The notes beneath the pieces were generated by a model. That model worked only from the letters and a program-made list of their open reading frames with translations, did no database searches and was not told the DNA's origin. The position numbers and the translations under genes were made by a program. This document shows positions 22,042 to 34,605 of a DNA stretch of 64,000 nt, in pieces. Positions within the stretch are counted from its first letter, which is position 1; the number at the start of each line of letters is the position of its first letter. Location of the stretch: the NCBI RefSeq assembly GCF_030272615.1, contig NC_081413.1, forward strand, positions 187,516,669 to 187,580,668, written 5' to 3'. The stretch comes from Cryptomeria japonica. Taxonomy: Eukaryota > Streptophyta > Pinopsida > Cupressales > Cupressaceae.

Positions 22042-23069
22042 TGTTAGGTCCCGGAGACAACTGAGAGGGGGGGGTGAATCAGTTGCCAAATAAATTCAAA
22101 CTAAAAACTTAATGCTTAATACCGGTAAACTAGTTAAGTATGCCAGTAGATAGTTTTAACAGTTAATTACTATACCGGTAAAGACTAATGCATATAACAT
22201 AAACACAAAGTCATCCACAACACATGACACCAATATTTGTATGTGGAAACCTTGAAGGGGAAAAACCATGGTGGGAAACCTTACCCACAATCAGATGATA
22301 CTACTGCAGATAGTAAGTGTACATAAATGGGGTCTGCACATGCAGAAAGGCCAACAACCTAGAGCTCACTGCTCAATCACAAAATGGGAGTCACACTAAC
22401 TACAGTTGGATGGTTAAATCCAATAAGAATGTACTACACAAAATAGCATCTTCATATGCTGGATTCAGTACTGGTGTAATGCTGATATGATTTCACAAAA
22501 ACCTAGCTTCACCTTCAAATGATGTCTTCGTGTATAGCTCTGCTTAATCTCGCATATACCTTCACACAATTTTTTTTCACATTCCACACTTGATCTTACA
22601 AATAAGATCTTACATTTATACCATAACCTAAGACCAATTTTAGTAGGTCGGCTCTACAATATATTACAATAAAAACATTTTACAAACAATATAATATCCG
22701 ATGCAATAACCAATTGAACATGTCGGCTTAATGCATTTACAACAATAACTAATCATTTCCATGGCATGCCATGCTGATCTGGAAAAGATAAACCTGTCGG
22801 TGTAACCCTAGATAACCCTAGACCTATTTGCCGGTAAAAGCAAATATACAAATATGAATATACCAATGATTAATTCATTAAGATAAGATGTCCACATGAT
22901 GTCTTTGATATTACCAAGTGTCTTCCATATCATTCCAAGTGTCGGTGAACCATATACAAGTAACTGTGCAATAGATATTTGTTTGCCGGTGAATGTTGTT
23001 GGCTCTCCAAAGTGCTAGTGTTTTAGTAGGTGTTGACATCAATGAAAAAACCATACCAAAATACCAACA
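22042..23069 (-). repeat. 3' LTR of element E (left copy)
   Basis: Runs TGTTAGG to ATACCAACA on the plus strand, 1028 bp. It contains the GTGGAAACC..GGGGAAAAACCATGGTGGG module (22245-22280), the reverse complement of that in C and D. It lies within a pol-linker frame of A. Confidence 0.9.
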
Positions 23070-23445
23070 ATCTCTCCCTTTGGCATTCATGGCAACACAA
23101 GATGGAAAAACCATCAAAGTGCCAAAACAGAAATGCCAAAAACCAACAATCTCCAAAAAGATCATAACCAAAATACAGAGAGTAATAGTCTCTCCCAAAC
23201 AACAATCTCTCCCCCTGGGAGCAACATGTGTTATCCAAAGTTCCTCAAAAGATAATGTGTTTTTCCATATATATCTCTCCCCCTTTGACATCAAATGCCA
23301 AAGCTATAATAAAACTAAGTTCATATACAAAATACCAATCAATTCAATATACCAACTACTCCCCCTGAGAAGTAGCTTCCTCATCAAAGACCGGAGTAAA
23401 AGATTTGTCTGATAATTCTGTCGGTTGATGACAATCATCAACTAT
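23070..23445 (-). promoter_or_regulatory. 3' untranslated region and polypurine tract of element E
   Basis: On the minus strand the tract next to the LTR reads GCCAAAGGGAGAGAT (23070-23084), close to that of C and D. More purine blocks follow on the minus strand (about 23206-23219, 23276-23286 and 23357-23367). The plus-strand frame at 22993-23412 is a shadow. Confidence 0.7.
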
Positions 23446-26400
23446 CTAAGTCTCTACCAGTGGTGGTATGACTCCAAGCTGATCTCTGAGATATTCAAAA
23501 GTCTCCTTAGGCAAAGGTTTTATAAAAATATCTACAAGTTGTTCTTTAGTATTCACATAAACCAATTTTATCTCCTTTTCTTCAACTTTTTCCCTTAGAA
23601 AATTCAGTTTGATAGAAACATGTTTTGTTTTAGAATGTAGTACTTTATTCTTAGATATATCAATTGCTACATTGTTGTCACAATATATAGTAATAAGTTC
23701 CTTTCATTTTACCTTTATGTCTTTCAACATTTGCTTAAGCCATAGTACCTATGTATAGTTAGTTGCTACTGCAACATATTCTAATTCTACTATTGATAAA
23801 GATGTACAACTCTGTTTCTTACTCAACCAAGAAACTAGTCTGTTTCCAAGAAAGAATGCTCCATTGGTGGTGTTTTTTCTATCATCCACATCTCCTACCC
23901 AATTTGCATCTATGTATGCACATAATTCAAAGTTTTCATCTCTAGGATACCATAATCCAAGATTTATAGTGCCTTGTAAGTACCGAAAAATCTTTTTTAC
24001 TATTGATTCATGATTTTCTTGAGGATTACTTTAAAATCTTGAAATAATACATACTGCATTCATAATATCAGGTCTGGTTTGTGTCAAATACAGTAAACCT
24101 CCTATCATAGATTTGTATCTAGTTGGATTAACAGGTGTAGATTCATCCCTTTGAGATAATTTGTCATTTGTAGTCACAGGTGTGCTTACCAATTTAGAGT
24201 TCTCCATCCCAAATTTCTTTAGTAACTCTTTCAAGTATTTGGATTGACTCAAGAATATACCTTTATCAATCTGTGAAATCTGCAATCCTAAAATGAATTT
24301 TATTTCTCCAATCATAGACATTTCAAATTCTTGTTGCATTTTAGTAGAAAATTCCTTACATAAACCATCTTCTCCTCCAAAGATTATGTCATCAACAAAT
24401 ACTTCTATAATCAAGATGTCATCATTAGTTATTTTGTAATATAAATTGTTGTCTGCATTTCCTTTAGTAAAACCAATCTTTAAAAGATACTTATCCAATC
24501 TTGCATATCAAGCTCTTGGAGCTTGTTTTAATCCATACAGAGCTTTTCTTAACCTGCAAACCATATCATTGTCATTTGTCAAAGAAAATCCATCAGGTTG
24601 TTCAATGTATACTTCCTCTTCAAGATCTCCATTCAAAAATGTACATTTAATATCCATTTGATAAACTTTGTAGTTCTTGTGTGCTGCAAAAGCCAAGAAT
24701 AATCTGACTGCCTCAATTCTAGCTACCAGTGCAAAGGTTTCATTGTAATCAACTCCTTATTTATGAGAATATCCCTTACACACTAGTCTTGCTATATTTC
24801 TAACAACCTTACCATCTTCTTAAGTTTGTTTTTGAATACCCATTTGGTTCCAATTACATTTTTAATTGTAGGTTGGGGAACTAATGTCCAAGTGTTATTT
24901 TTCTCAATTTGTTCTAATTCTTCTTCCATAGCTTTAATCCAAAATTTATCTTCACATGCCTCATTAATAGATGATGGTTCAATTTGAGAAATAAGACATA
25001 CCTCTTCATTTGTCAATCTTCCTCTTGTCATAACTCCTTTAAATTTGTTTCCAATTATCTGATCTTTGAAATGATTCAATCTTACATACCAGGGTGTCTT
25101 TGTTTGTTGTTGATCTTCAATTATTGTGGAATCCTCAGATGGTACCGGGGTAACTGGATCTTCAATCTATACTAGTGGATTTAGTGTAGGTTCATTTGTC
25201 ACAATTTATGTTGCCAGTTCAGAGCCTATATACCTTGAAGTTCCTCTAAATTGTTCATCAATTTTTACATTTGTACTTTCAACAATTTTCTACAATCTCT
25301 TGTTAAAACATATATATGCCTTGCTCTTAGATGATTAACCAAGAAATATTCCTATATCACTTCTAGGATCAAATTTGCCAATATACTCATCTCTTCTGAT
25401 ATAACATTTACTTCCAAAAATTCTGAAATACTTAAGAGTAGGAGTATTACCAAACCATAATTCATGAGGGGTCTTACCCATTTCACCTTTGATGTGAGCT
25501 TTGTTGAATGTATAGACCATTGTTCTGATTGCTTCTCTCCAATACACATGTGGTAAATTTGCTTCAGAAAACATACTTCTTGCTGCATCCAAGATAGTTC
25601 TATTTTTCCTTTCAACAACTCCATTTTGCTATGGTGTCCGAGGTGCTGATAGTTGTCTTCTGATTCCATTCACTTCATAGAATGTATTAAAGTCCTTACA
25701 TGTGAATTCTCCTCCTTGATCTGATCTTAAGCATTTGATTTTCTTACCGGTTTCATTTTCAACCATTGCTTTGAATAGTTTGAACTTTCCAAGTGCTTCT
25801 AATTTTTCTCTGAGAAAAGTAACCCAACACATTCTAGAATAGTCATCAATGATTAGCATGAAATATCTATCACCTTGTAAGCTTTTAGTTCTAGTTGGAC
25901 CACATAAATCAGTGTGAATCAAATCAAGAGCATTACTGGATTTTTCTGGAATACTTTTGAAACTAGATCTAACTTGTTTTCCAAATTGATATTCCTTACA
26001 TATTGTATTCTGAGGTTTGACAATTTTAGGTAAATCTCTAACTACCTTAGTAGTACTAATCTTTACCATGAAATCAAAGTTTACATGATAGAGTCTCTTA
26101 TGCCATAACCAACTTTCATCTATATGTGCAATCAAGCATGTCTTTTCACTATTATTCAAATGAAAGATATTACCTCTAGTCTGATTACCGGTTGCAATTT
26201 CCAAACCAGTTCTATTCATGATTTTGCATTTTTTATTTTTAAATTGTAACTAAAATCCTTTCTTAACTAATTGACCAACACTTAAAAGATTATGCTTTAA
26301 TCCTTCAACATAGTAAACATTGTCAGTGTTATGCTTACCATCAAGAGATATTGTACCCTTACCTTTGATTGAACAGGCTTTGTCATCTCCAAATCTTACT

Positions 26401-27599
26401 AAACCTCCATTGTATTCTTGAAAGTTTAAGAATTTACCTTTGTCTACTGTCATATGATGTGAGCATCCTGAGTCAATGATCCATTCATCCTTTACTTCAA
26501 CTTTAGCTGCTAGGGCTTGTTCTACCAGTTGAGCAGTAGGTGTCGGTTGATCTTCTGTTATAGCAATAAAAACCCATCCATTGTCTACTAGATCCTCATC
26601 AGAATCATCAGTCACACCTTCATTAGCAATGTAACAAGATTTGTCTTTGTTCTTCTTAAATCTGTATCTCTGATATTCAGAATTACGCGTGTATGTTCTT
26701 CTAGCTTCTTCTCTTAGGCTAGCATGTCTATCAGGGCATCTCGAAGCCATATGACCAATCTTATTGTAGTTAAAACATTTAAAGAGTGTTTTACCTTCAT
26801 ACTTACTTCCAACTGGACCTTTAGGCATTTTCCTTGCAAACAGTGCTTCAAGTTCTTCAAGTTCTTCTTTTTCTTTCCTGCTTTCTTCAAGTTCTCTTGC
26901 ATAAAAAGCTTTCCAATCAGATTTGTCAAATTATGGAGTAGATGATGTTGATGCTTTAAAGGCTAAATTTGTCTTTATAGTAGCAACAGGACCAAATTCT
27001 TCAATTTCAAAAGCTGAAAGTTTCCCAATCAATGTATCCCTAGTTACTGATGTATTAGGCATTGTTCTTAACTCATTTATAGCAGTAACCTTCATTTTAT
27101 ATGCTGGTGGCAATCCTCTTAAGATTTTTGAAACAATTTCATCCTCACTTAAGGTTCCTCCACAACATTTAATACCCAAAACAATTTCATTTACTCTTTC
27201 CATAAAAGCAGAAATCCTTTCATCTTCTTCCATTTTTAGATGTTCATACCTGACCCGGAAGCTTTCAAGTTTTGCAATTTTGACTATGGAATCTCCTTCA
27301 TTTAGTATTTCCAAATAATCCCAAACAGCTTTAGCAATAGACCTATCTAATAATCCCATGATTTGTTGATCTGATAATGCACTCAAAATTACTTCTTTTG
27401 CTTTGCAATCATTTTCCTCATCTTTAGCCAAGGTAGTTGGAATGGGCTGACCAGGTACAGCAGCAGTGTAACCTTTCTTTGTAACTTCCCAGATGTCTTT
27501 GCCAATACAATTTAGATGTGTCTCCATTCTAATATTCCATATGCCATAGTTGGTTCCATCAAGTTTAGGACTTTCCTTCCTAAAATAATTAGTAGACAT
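23446..27599 (-). pseudogene. gag-pol: Copia gag-pol of element E, broken
   Basis: ATG is at 27599 and the final TAG at 23448-23446. UBN2-type Gag comes first (NYGIWNIRMETHL; WDYLEILNEGDS). The zinc knuckle near 26770 reads CFNYNKIGHMASRC, with the second Cys changed to Tyr. Protease keeps WIIDSGCSHHMT (about 26470-26435). Integrase keeps HTDLCG, RSDQGGEF and NGVVERKN, but a zinc-finger Cys near 26005 is Tyr (CKEYQ). Reverse transcriptase shows QMDIKCTFLNG, YGLKQAPRA and FVDD (about 24390). RNase H (DANWVGDVDD, CDNNVAIDISKN) ends the protein. Stops include TAA 26933, TAG 26252, TAG about 25631, TAA about 25337 and TAA about 24033, with a frameshift near 24820. The stop types are more mixed than in C and D. 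Confidence 0.9.
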
Positions 27600-27640
27600 T
27601 GGATCTCCTCAAGCTGTTAAACTTCTGCAAAAGAGGATTA

Positions 27641-27655
27641 AGCTCTGATACCAAT
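27641..27655 (-). promoter_or_regulatory. Primer-binding site of element E
   Basis: On the minus strand it reads AATTGGTATCAGAGC, adjoining the LTR edge at 27656. This is the initiator tRNA-Met type. Confidence 0.85.
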
Positions 27656-28717
27656 TGTTAGGTCCCAGAGACAACTAAGAGGGGGGGGGTGAATCAGTTG
27701 TCAAATAAATTCAAACTAAAAATAACTTACCCAACTTAATGCTTAATACCAGTAAACCAGTTAAGTATGTCAGTAGATAGTTTTAACAGTTAATTGTTAT
27801 ACCAGTAAAGATTAATGCATAAAACATAAATACAATGTCATCCACAACACATGACACCAATATTTGTACGTGGAAACCCTGTAAGGGGAAAAACCATGGT
27901 GGGAAACCTTACCCACAATCAGATGATACTACTACAGATAGTAAGTGTACATAAATGGGGTTTGCACATGCAGAAAGGCCAACAGCCTAGAGCTCACTGC
28001 TCAATCACAAAATGGGAATCACACTAACTACAGTTGGATGGTTAAATCCAATAAGAATGTACTACACAAAATAGCATCTTCATATGCTGGATTCAGTACC
28101 AATGTAATGCTGATATGATTTTACAAAAACCTAGCTTCACCTTCAAATGATGTCTTCATGTATAGCTCTGCTTAATCTCGCATATACCTTCACACAATTT
28201 TTTTTCACATTCCACACTTGATCTTACAAATAAGATCTTACATTTATACCATAACCTAAGACCAATTTTAGTAGGTCGTCTCTACAATATATTACAATAA
28301 AAACATTTTACAAACAATATAATATCTGATGCAATAACCAATTGAACATGTCGGCTTAATGCATTTATAACAATACCTAATCATTTCCATGGCATGCCAT
28401 GCTGATCTAGAAAAGATAAACCTGTTGATGTAACCCTAGATAACCCTGGACCTATTTGTCGGTAAAAGCAAATATACAAATATGAATATATCAATGATTA
28501 ATTCGTTAAGATAAGATGTCCACAAGATGTCTTCGATATTACCAAGTGTCTTTCATATCATTCCAAGTGTCGGTGATCATTATATCCAGCCAGTGAACCA
28601 TATACTAGTAACTGTGCAATAGTTACTTGCTTGTCGGTGAATGCTACTGGATCTCCAAAGTGATAGTGTTTTAGTAGGTGTTGACATCAATGACAAAACC
28701 ATACCAAAATACCAACT
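27656..28717 (-). repeat. 5' LTR of element E (right copy)
   Basis: 1062 bp, closely matching 22042-23069, with a short extra block near 28582-28600 (TATATCCAGCCAG region) absent from the left copy. Its outer end is CCAACT rather than CCAACA and is followed by the CTTAT duplication. Confidence 0.9.
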
Positions 28718-29546
28718 CTTATTGATTGGGAAAATGAAAGACATACTACCATCGATACCTTTGATAATGACCATACCATATCCTTATATCTTAATGCAAT
28801 TGAACCCACAACAACTCCCACCAAGGATTTCGCTAACGTATCTTCGAATCAAGTGGGTGCCAAATCTCCTAGTCACAAAAGTGAATAATAAAGAAAATGA
28901 TATCAATTCTAATGTTGAAAACCATTTATTGGCAACATTAGACCGTGAAAAAGTAAAAACAAAGGACGCATCTAACATTGAAAACCTCCTCGAGGTGCTA
29001 GAAGATGGGAGATTTGACACCTTACTTGAATACTATACAGAAAGGTCATCTATCCTGATGGAATCGATGAAGACAGTTAATATTAGCACAATTGATCTAC
29101 ATCCAACAATTTCTCTATCAGAACTAGAAAGGCAAAAATGCTTGGAACTCTTCAAAAGGAGGAAAATCAAAAGATGGTCATATGCAGACATTCCAGGGTT
29201 CGATCCAGAACTTATTATACATCACCTGAATATTAGTCCAAGAGAAAGCATCAATAATGGAACACAACATGGACTAGGAGCAAGCATTCTATCCATCACG
29301 CCACAAGGTCATACAATTCCAAAAGCATACAAATTAAGCTTTCCATCCACCAATGAAATAGCAGAATATGAAGCTTTGGTTACATGTATCAAAATGGCTA
29401 AAGAATGGAACATTACACAACTTCAGGTCTTTGGAGACTCTCAACTCATCATCAATCAAATCAAAGGCGATTATCAAACAAAGGATGAAAAGTTAATGCC
29501 TTATAAGAAGATGGTTGATGTGTCAAGAAATACTTTGTTGAAATAA
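28718..29546 (+). pseudogene. Pol linker and RNase H-like region of element A, RT core absent
   Basis: After E the A frame resumes in register (DWENERHTTIDTFDND, with EPTTTPTKDFANVSSN). It shifts frame near 28890 and continues to TAA 29544. KRWSYADIPGFDPELIIHHL at about 29170-29230 is the conserved entry to gypsy reverse transcriptase. Instead of the catalytic palm with its YxDD box, it is followed within ten residues by GLGASILSITPQGHTIPKAY and TNEIAEYEALVTCIKMAKEW (about 29270-29520). That is an archaeal-type RNase H domain as found in Tat/Ogre elements. A deletion of the whole RT core and first RNase H, leaving an open frame, is the simplest reading. Confidence 0.7.
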
Positions 29547-30986
29547 ATTTTCAATAGATTCTGAGGAATGACAACAAAGCACCAGACACCATGGCAACAC
29601 TTGCTTCTCTACTTCAGACACAAGAAAATCAAGAGCGTTACGAATTCCTGGTGGAAGAGTTGTTTTACCCTGCACATAATTCTCCTGATTCCCAAACTAT
29701 ATGTCACCTTGTTGGGCATGATTCCTCCCGCTATGGCCAAACTTATACATACCTAATAGATAATATCATCCCCCGTGTCTTGTCAAAGAACCAAAAGATA
29801 AACTTTATTTGCCAATCCTCCCATTATACTTTTGTCATGGATACCCTTTTTAAATAAGGTCTGGACGATACTCTTTTAAGATGTCTCAAACAAGAAGAAT
29901 CTGAGAAGGCCTTAAATGAAGTCCATAACAACATTTGTGGCACTCATTCAAGTGGTCTTACCCTTTCAAAAAAACTCATATGCTTGGGCTATTATTGGCT
30001 AGCTATGGAACGAGATTCTTTTCAGATAGCTAAAACATGCAAACAATGTCAGATCCATGAGAATTTGATTCATGCACCAGCACAAGAACTTCATGCTTTA
30101 GCAACATCTTGGCCTTTCTGCTAATGGGGTCTTGATCTAGTAGGAAAGATAAATCCTTCTTCATCCAATGGTCACAAATTCATCCTTGTAGCTATGGGAT
30201 ATTTTATAAAATGGATTGAGGTAGTACCTCTCATCAAAATCATAGGAAAACAAATTGTTGCATTTATCTAGAACTACATCATCTGTTGCTATGGAATACC
30301 CATGACCATTATCACTGATAATGGGCGACCGTTCAAGAATTAGGATGTACAAGAGCTATGTGAGAAGTTCAAGATCCAACACAGATTTTTCACACCCTAC
30401 TATCCCCAAGGGAATGGGCAAGTAGAAGCATCAAACAAAACTATTTTGAAAATCCTCAAAAAGACAGTGAATGATGCTGGCAGAGATTGGTATATTCAAT
30501 TGAACTCTTCTCTATGGGCCTACCGTACCAGTATCCGCACACCAATAGGTGCCACACCTTTCTCTCTTGTTTATGGATCAGAAGCAATACTGCCAATAGA
30601 AGTAGAGATACCTTCTCTACGAGTATCATTAAAAGGCCTTATCCGAGATGAAGAACAACGAGTATCTAGATTAAAAGAGTTAGAATTGATCCATAAACGA
30701 AGATAAAATGCCTTTGATCATTTAAAGGTATATCAATAAAAGAATGTGTCGCAGTTACAATCCCAAGGTCAAACCAAGAGCATTTCAAGTTGGAGAACTA
30801 GTACTAAAAGAAAATCCACGCAACCAGGTAGATTGGGAAAAGAAAGGGAAGTTTGAACCAAACTGGTTAGGTCCATTTGTAGTCACAATAGTATTTGGGT
30901 CAGGAGCATATCATATATCAACACGGGATGGGGATCAACTCAAGGAACCCGTCAATAAAATGCATCTAAAGAAGTTTTATGTCTGA
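29547..30986 (+). pseudogene. Ty3/gypsy integrase of element A, broken
   Basis: The frame (29591 onward) shows an HHCC zinc finger (VHNNICGTHSSG; CKQCQ near 30040), then the catalytic D,D-35-E core. The first Asp is in WGLDLVGKI (about 30127), the second in ITDNGRPFKN (about 30310) and Glu in GNGQVEASNK (about 30415). The C-terminal text WAYRTSIRTPIGATPFSLVY and, after a frameshift near 30700, KGKFEPNWLGPFVV to a TGA at 30984-30986, is typical of chromodomain-free Tat-type integrase. Stops lie at about 29856 (TAA), 30121 (TAA), 30268 (TAG), 30340 (TAG) and 30703 (TAA). The fold joins element cDNA to host DNA; this copy is dead. Confidence 0.85.
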
Positions 30987-32658
30987 AAAAAAAAAAAAGA
31001 GTGAAAAAGAAAAAAAAATAGTGGAAAATTGAAAAAATACAAAAACAAAAAAAAATCAAAAATGAGAAAAAGTGCAATAAAAATAGATGGTGAAAACCTG
31101 GCAAACAGGTGCTATCTGTCAGCTAGCTCTTCCATCTATTAGTTCGTACATCCTTTCGCTTGCATTCATTTTACATCAGCACTGTTCATATCCATAATAA
31201 GCCTTTGTACATACGCAGACATCACAACTGATTTCTTGCCATGGTTTGCATCATTGGGTATATCATAATGACTTTGTTTCTAGGCTTGGGGCAAAATCCT
31301 GCACCTAGCTGGGGGCAGAATTTTTGATCATTTTGAGCTTAATCAAACATGAAGAACAATAGTTAGGCAGCTCTTGTCAAGCAAAACTGAGATGCATCCA
31401 ATGTTGAACACGAGATCAAATTGTCAATCACCAAAAGTATCCCATGTCAATCTAAGAATGGCACACACATATCACAGAATGGTATCTTTTGACTAATGAT
31501 TTTTTTCAGTTTTAATGAATGATTGTTCCACTTTTCTATCATGATTTTTGAGTGACTCCAGGATGTCTCTAATTATAGGAACAAGGAATAAACATGATAT
31601 TTTTCTTGTATATTGTCTGTAAATTAATCATCAATATGTGCAAATTTGTCTTAGGACATGATCATCAGAGTATCATCAAAGACATTTCTGATTTGTGTAT
31701 AGAAATGGTTAGTACTGCCTATTTTATGCAAACAACACTCGGGTCATCTTGGTTCAATTATACCTCGATGCTTGTGATAACTTGAAATATCAAAATCCTA
31801 GAAAGTAGTGCTTAGGTCATCATGGTTTAATTATACCATCGATGTTTGCACTCACTTCCCACATTTTAAAAAGCTCAATGATGATAAAATTCAATAACCC
31901 AGTGACTGGTCTGATCGTAGCTTTGCATTTCATTTGTATTTAGCTTCCATTTCATTCTTGCATGAGATCCCACAAGCTCATCTTATCCAAGGCTAAATCT
32001 ATCACATGAATCATCAATATATCATCATAAGTGTATACATATTCAGACCAATGACTCATCTCTCTCTAGATATTGTCGAGCCAGCGCAAATCTTATGCTA
32101 CCCCCTCAAATGAACCCACATCAACATATTTGAATCTTTCTACAACCTGATATCAACAAAATGTCAATTCTTTATCCAATAAACCTTATCAATTCTATCA
32201 ATTCATCTCATCTGATCTATTCTATCATGTCTTATATAGGATGTATCTTTCCTGGAACCAGATGTTCAGATCAGGTCTTATACAGGATATATAATTCCTG
32301 AAACCAGATGCTTTGATCATCTTTGTCTTATACAGGAGGTGTCATTCATGGAACCAGACTAAATCTTGATCTTATCAATCTAATCAATCTTGTCGAATTC
32401 AATCAAGCTCTATCAATCATCACATCGAGAACCGTATCACTTTCATCAATCAACGTTGTGGAAATCAAATCAATTCTAATCGGGAAATCAATTTCGCAAA
32501 TATCCAAACACTCCAAAGGTCAATTATCTCAATTGAACTTACAAGGGGGCATCATCATACTGCAATTTATCAATCAATGTCTGGGGCATCCTATCAAACC
32601 AATATCATCATCAAAATGAGATTATTCTTTGAATCGGTGCGTTACCACACCTCGCTTC
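30987..32658 (+). other. 3' untranslated region of element A
   Basis: About 1.7 kb without genes. It opens with an A-rich tract (30984-31075), then text with GGGGCAAAATCCTGC and GGGGGCAGAATTTTTGATC near 31280-31335. A two-unit repeat lies at about 31733-31785 and 31802-31855 (GGTCATC..GGTT.AATTATACC..CGATG). A three-unit tandem repeat lies at 32229-32371. The small frames here (31594-31785, 32323-32619) look like chance. Confidence 0.5.
32229..32371 (+). repeat. Three-unit tandem repeat in the 3' region of A
   Basis: Units begin at 32229, 32275 and 32325. Each starts GTCTTATA and contains a CCTGGAACCAGATG-like core. The units are 46-50 bp and imperfect. Confidence 0.7.
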
Positions 32659-32672
32659 AAAGAGGGGCAAAA
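32659..32672 (+). promoter_or_regulatory. Polypurine tract of element A
   Basis: AAAGAGGGGCAAAA immediately precedes the TG of the 3' LTR at 32673. The single C inside the tract is a likely mutation. Confidence 0.65.
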
Positions 32673-33360
32673 TGCATACACCTAAAAATTGTTTGAAGAT
32701 AAATAAATTAAATAAGCAATTATTTAATTAATCCTCCTTCCTAATTTAATTGAATTCATTAGCAATTTGATTGAATCCCTTTCATCTACTTATTAATAAA
32801 TCTAAGGATTTATTTAATAGGTTCATTTCAATAATCCCCTTTGATTAATTAATCCTCCCCCCATTTAATTCATTCCTTCTAATCCCCTAGTTAATTAAAA
32901 CAAATCAATTTATGATTTGTTGAAAGTTAATTAGCCTTTTCCTAGTATTTGAATTTTTAAATTCAAATTACCCTCATGCCTCCTAACTTCTAACCACCTA
33001 ACCTAACCATCCCTTAACCTAACCCATTTCACCTAACCTTGGGTTTAACAAACCCTATCCTATCTTGCACATCCTAACCTCCTATGGTGTGGATATTCTC
33101 CCCTTGAGATGCATGGTGCTTAGGCCACGTGTCCTCCCTTGGACACTTTCCCTCTTATGAGCAAGGCTCCTTGACACTTATCACCATAGAGATGGAAAAT
33201 GTCCCTCCCTCCAACCTCCTCCAATTTCACCCTTGATATCTTCAGACTCAATCTTGACCATTGATTCCTGCCACCTCACCCCTGGCCTTGGAAATCCTAT
33301 AAATATCCCCCATTTTGGAGCACAAAGGATCCCATCTCATATCAATTTAGGCATTGTTAC

Positions 33361-34543
33361 TATTACTACTTATCAAGTTACCATTAGTTTTATGTTCAAA
33401 GTTATTCTATATACTCTAGTCGGTTACTACTACCGAAATATTCAGTCCGTATTGATAGTCCAGTCGGTTATAGACGAAAGTAGTCTCAAAGCGTAGTATA
33501 CACCGAGCTGTCTATCGAGTATCATTTCATGTCTACCGAGCAGCAAAGATGACACACCAAGTTGATATACACTGAGTGAAACATGTTACCAGATTCATTG
33601 AACCTGGGCATACATATCAAAACATGTTACAAGATCGAGGCACATAGAACCATTATCACATTGGAAATTGCACTTAAAGATTGTGTATGATTTTGAGGTT
33701 GTCTAACCAGTGAAATATTTTGCATGATTATTCATTTGATAAAATATATTTGTAAGATCGAAGCAATGAATGGATCACCGACATAAGAGATCTATTTATA
33801 CAACATGGATTAAGATCAGAAATATGCATGTAGCATGACAGAAAGGAAGATATAGAAATATACAAAGCAAGACATGTGAAAGCACTAACTATTACAGAGA
33901 CACAGAGGTCACCGAGAAGGATTTCAGAGAACAGTCAAAGAATAGAGTAAACGGAAGGGTTTACCGAGTTACTATATGGGTTACTGAGGTACGCTATAAG
34001 CAAGGTAATCTTATTCTGAGCACATAGAATTTGCTATAACATTCTAGATGTAAAGTTGCATATATTTGTAATGATTTTGTTGTAATATTTTGAAGTTGTA
34101 AGAGAAAACCTTTAACAGGGTAAAAGACTCTAATCAAGTCTATAAATTGTAAAGGCTCTAACTAGGTGCAATATTTAGATTAAGTGTTTTAAAATCCTTT
34201 AGCAAGGTAGATCTAACAGATCTTGATACTCCTAACAGGTTAAGCTATCAGAAATATCTAAACATGTAGCTCTAACCGAGCAATCTTTATTATTGCAGTA
34301 GTGAAGTTGTGGGTACCATCCCCACCGCAGTTTTTCTCTCTAACCAAGAGTTTCTGCATAACCAAAATATATGTGTTATGGAGTGAATCATGTATGATTG
34401 TTATCTATTTGTTTTAGCTTTATATTATGTTACTGCACTATTCAGTTTATGCATAATAGTAAAGTTATTATTGAAGAAATGTTTTGAAGTACTGATTCAC
34501 CCCTCCCCTCTCAGTACATTAGCTTTCCATATTGGGCCTAACA
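33361..34543 (+). repeat. 5' LTR of element B
   Basis: It ends GGGCCTAACA at 34543. It contains many ACCGAG words, an array of short inverted repeats (about 34105-34260) and the GTGGGTACCATCCCCAC hairpin near 34308-34324. It matches the 3' copy closely apart from point changes and the small duplication noted there. Confidence 0.88.
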
Positions 34544-34545
34544 AT

Positions 34546-34557
34546 TGGTATCAAAGC
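34546..34557 (+). promoter_or_regulatory. Primer-binding site of element B
   Basis: TGGTATCAAAGC two bases after the LTR, one mismatch from the initiator tRNA-Met type. Confidence 0.8.
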
Positions 34558-34605
34558 TTCAATCTTGGAAAAGGGTTTAACTACCTAAAGAGAAAGATCT
34601 TATCA

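Larger units (their letters stand above)
22042..28717 (-). mobile_element. Element E: full-length Copia retrotransposon, minus strand
   Basis: Both LTRs begin TGTTAGGTCCC on the plus strand. Perfect CTTAT duplications flank it at 22037-22041 and 28718-28722. The primer site and polypurine tract lie on the expected inner sides for minus-strand orientation. Gag, protease, integrase, reverse transcriptase and RNase H are all recognisable in Copia order. Stops and a frameshift kill the coding region. The outer end of the right LTR has lost its terminal A (CCAACT). Confidence 0.93.
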
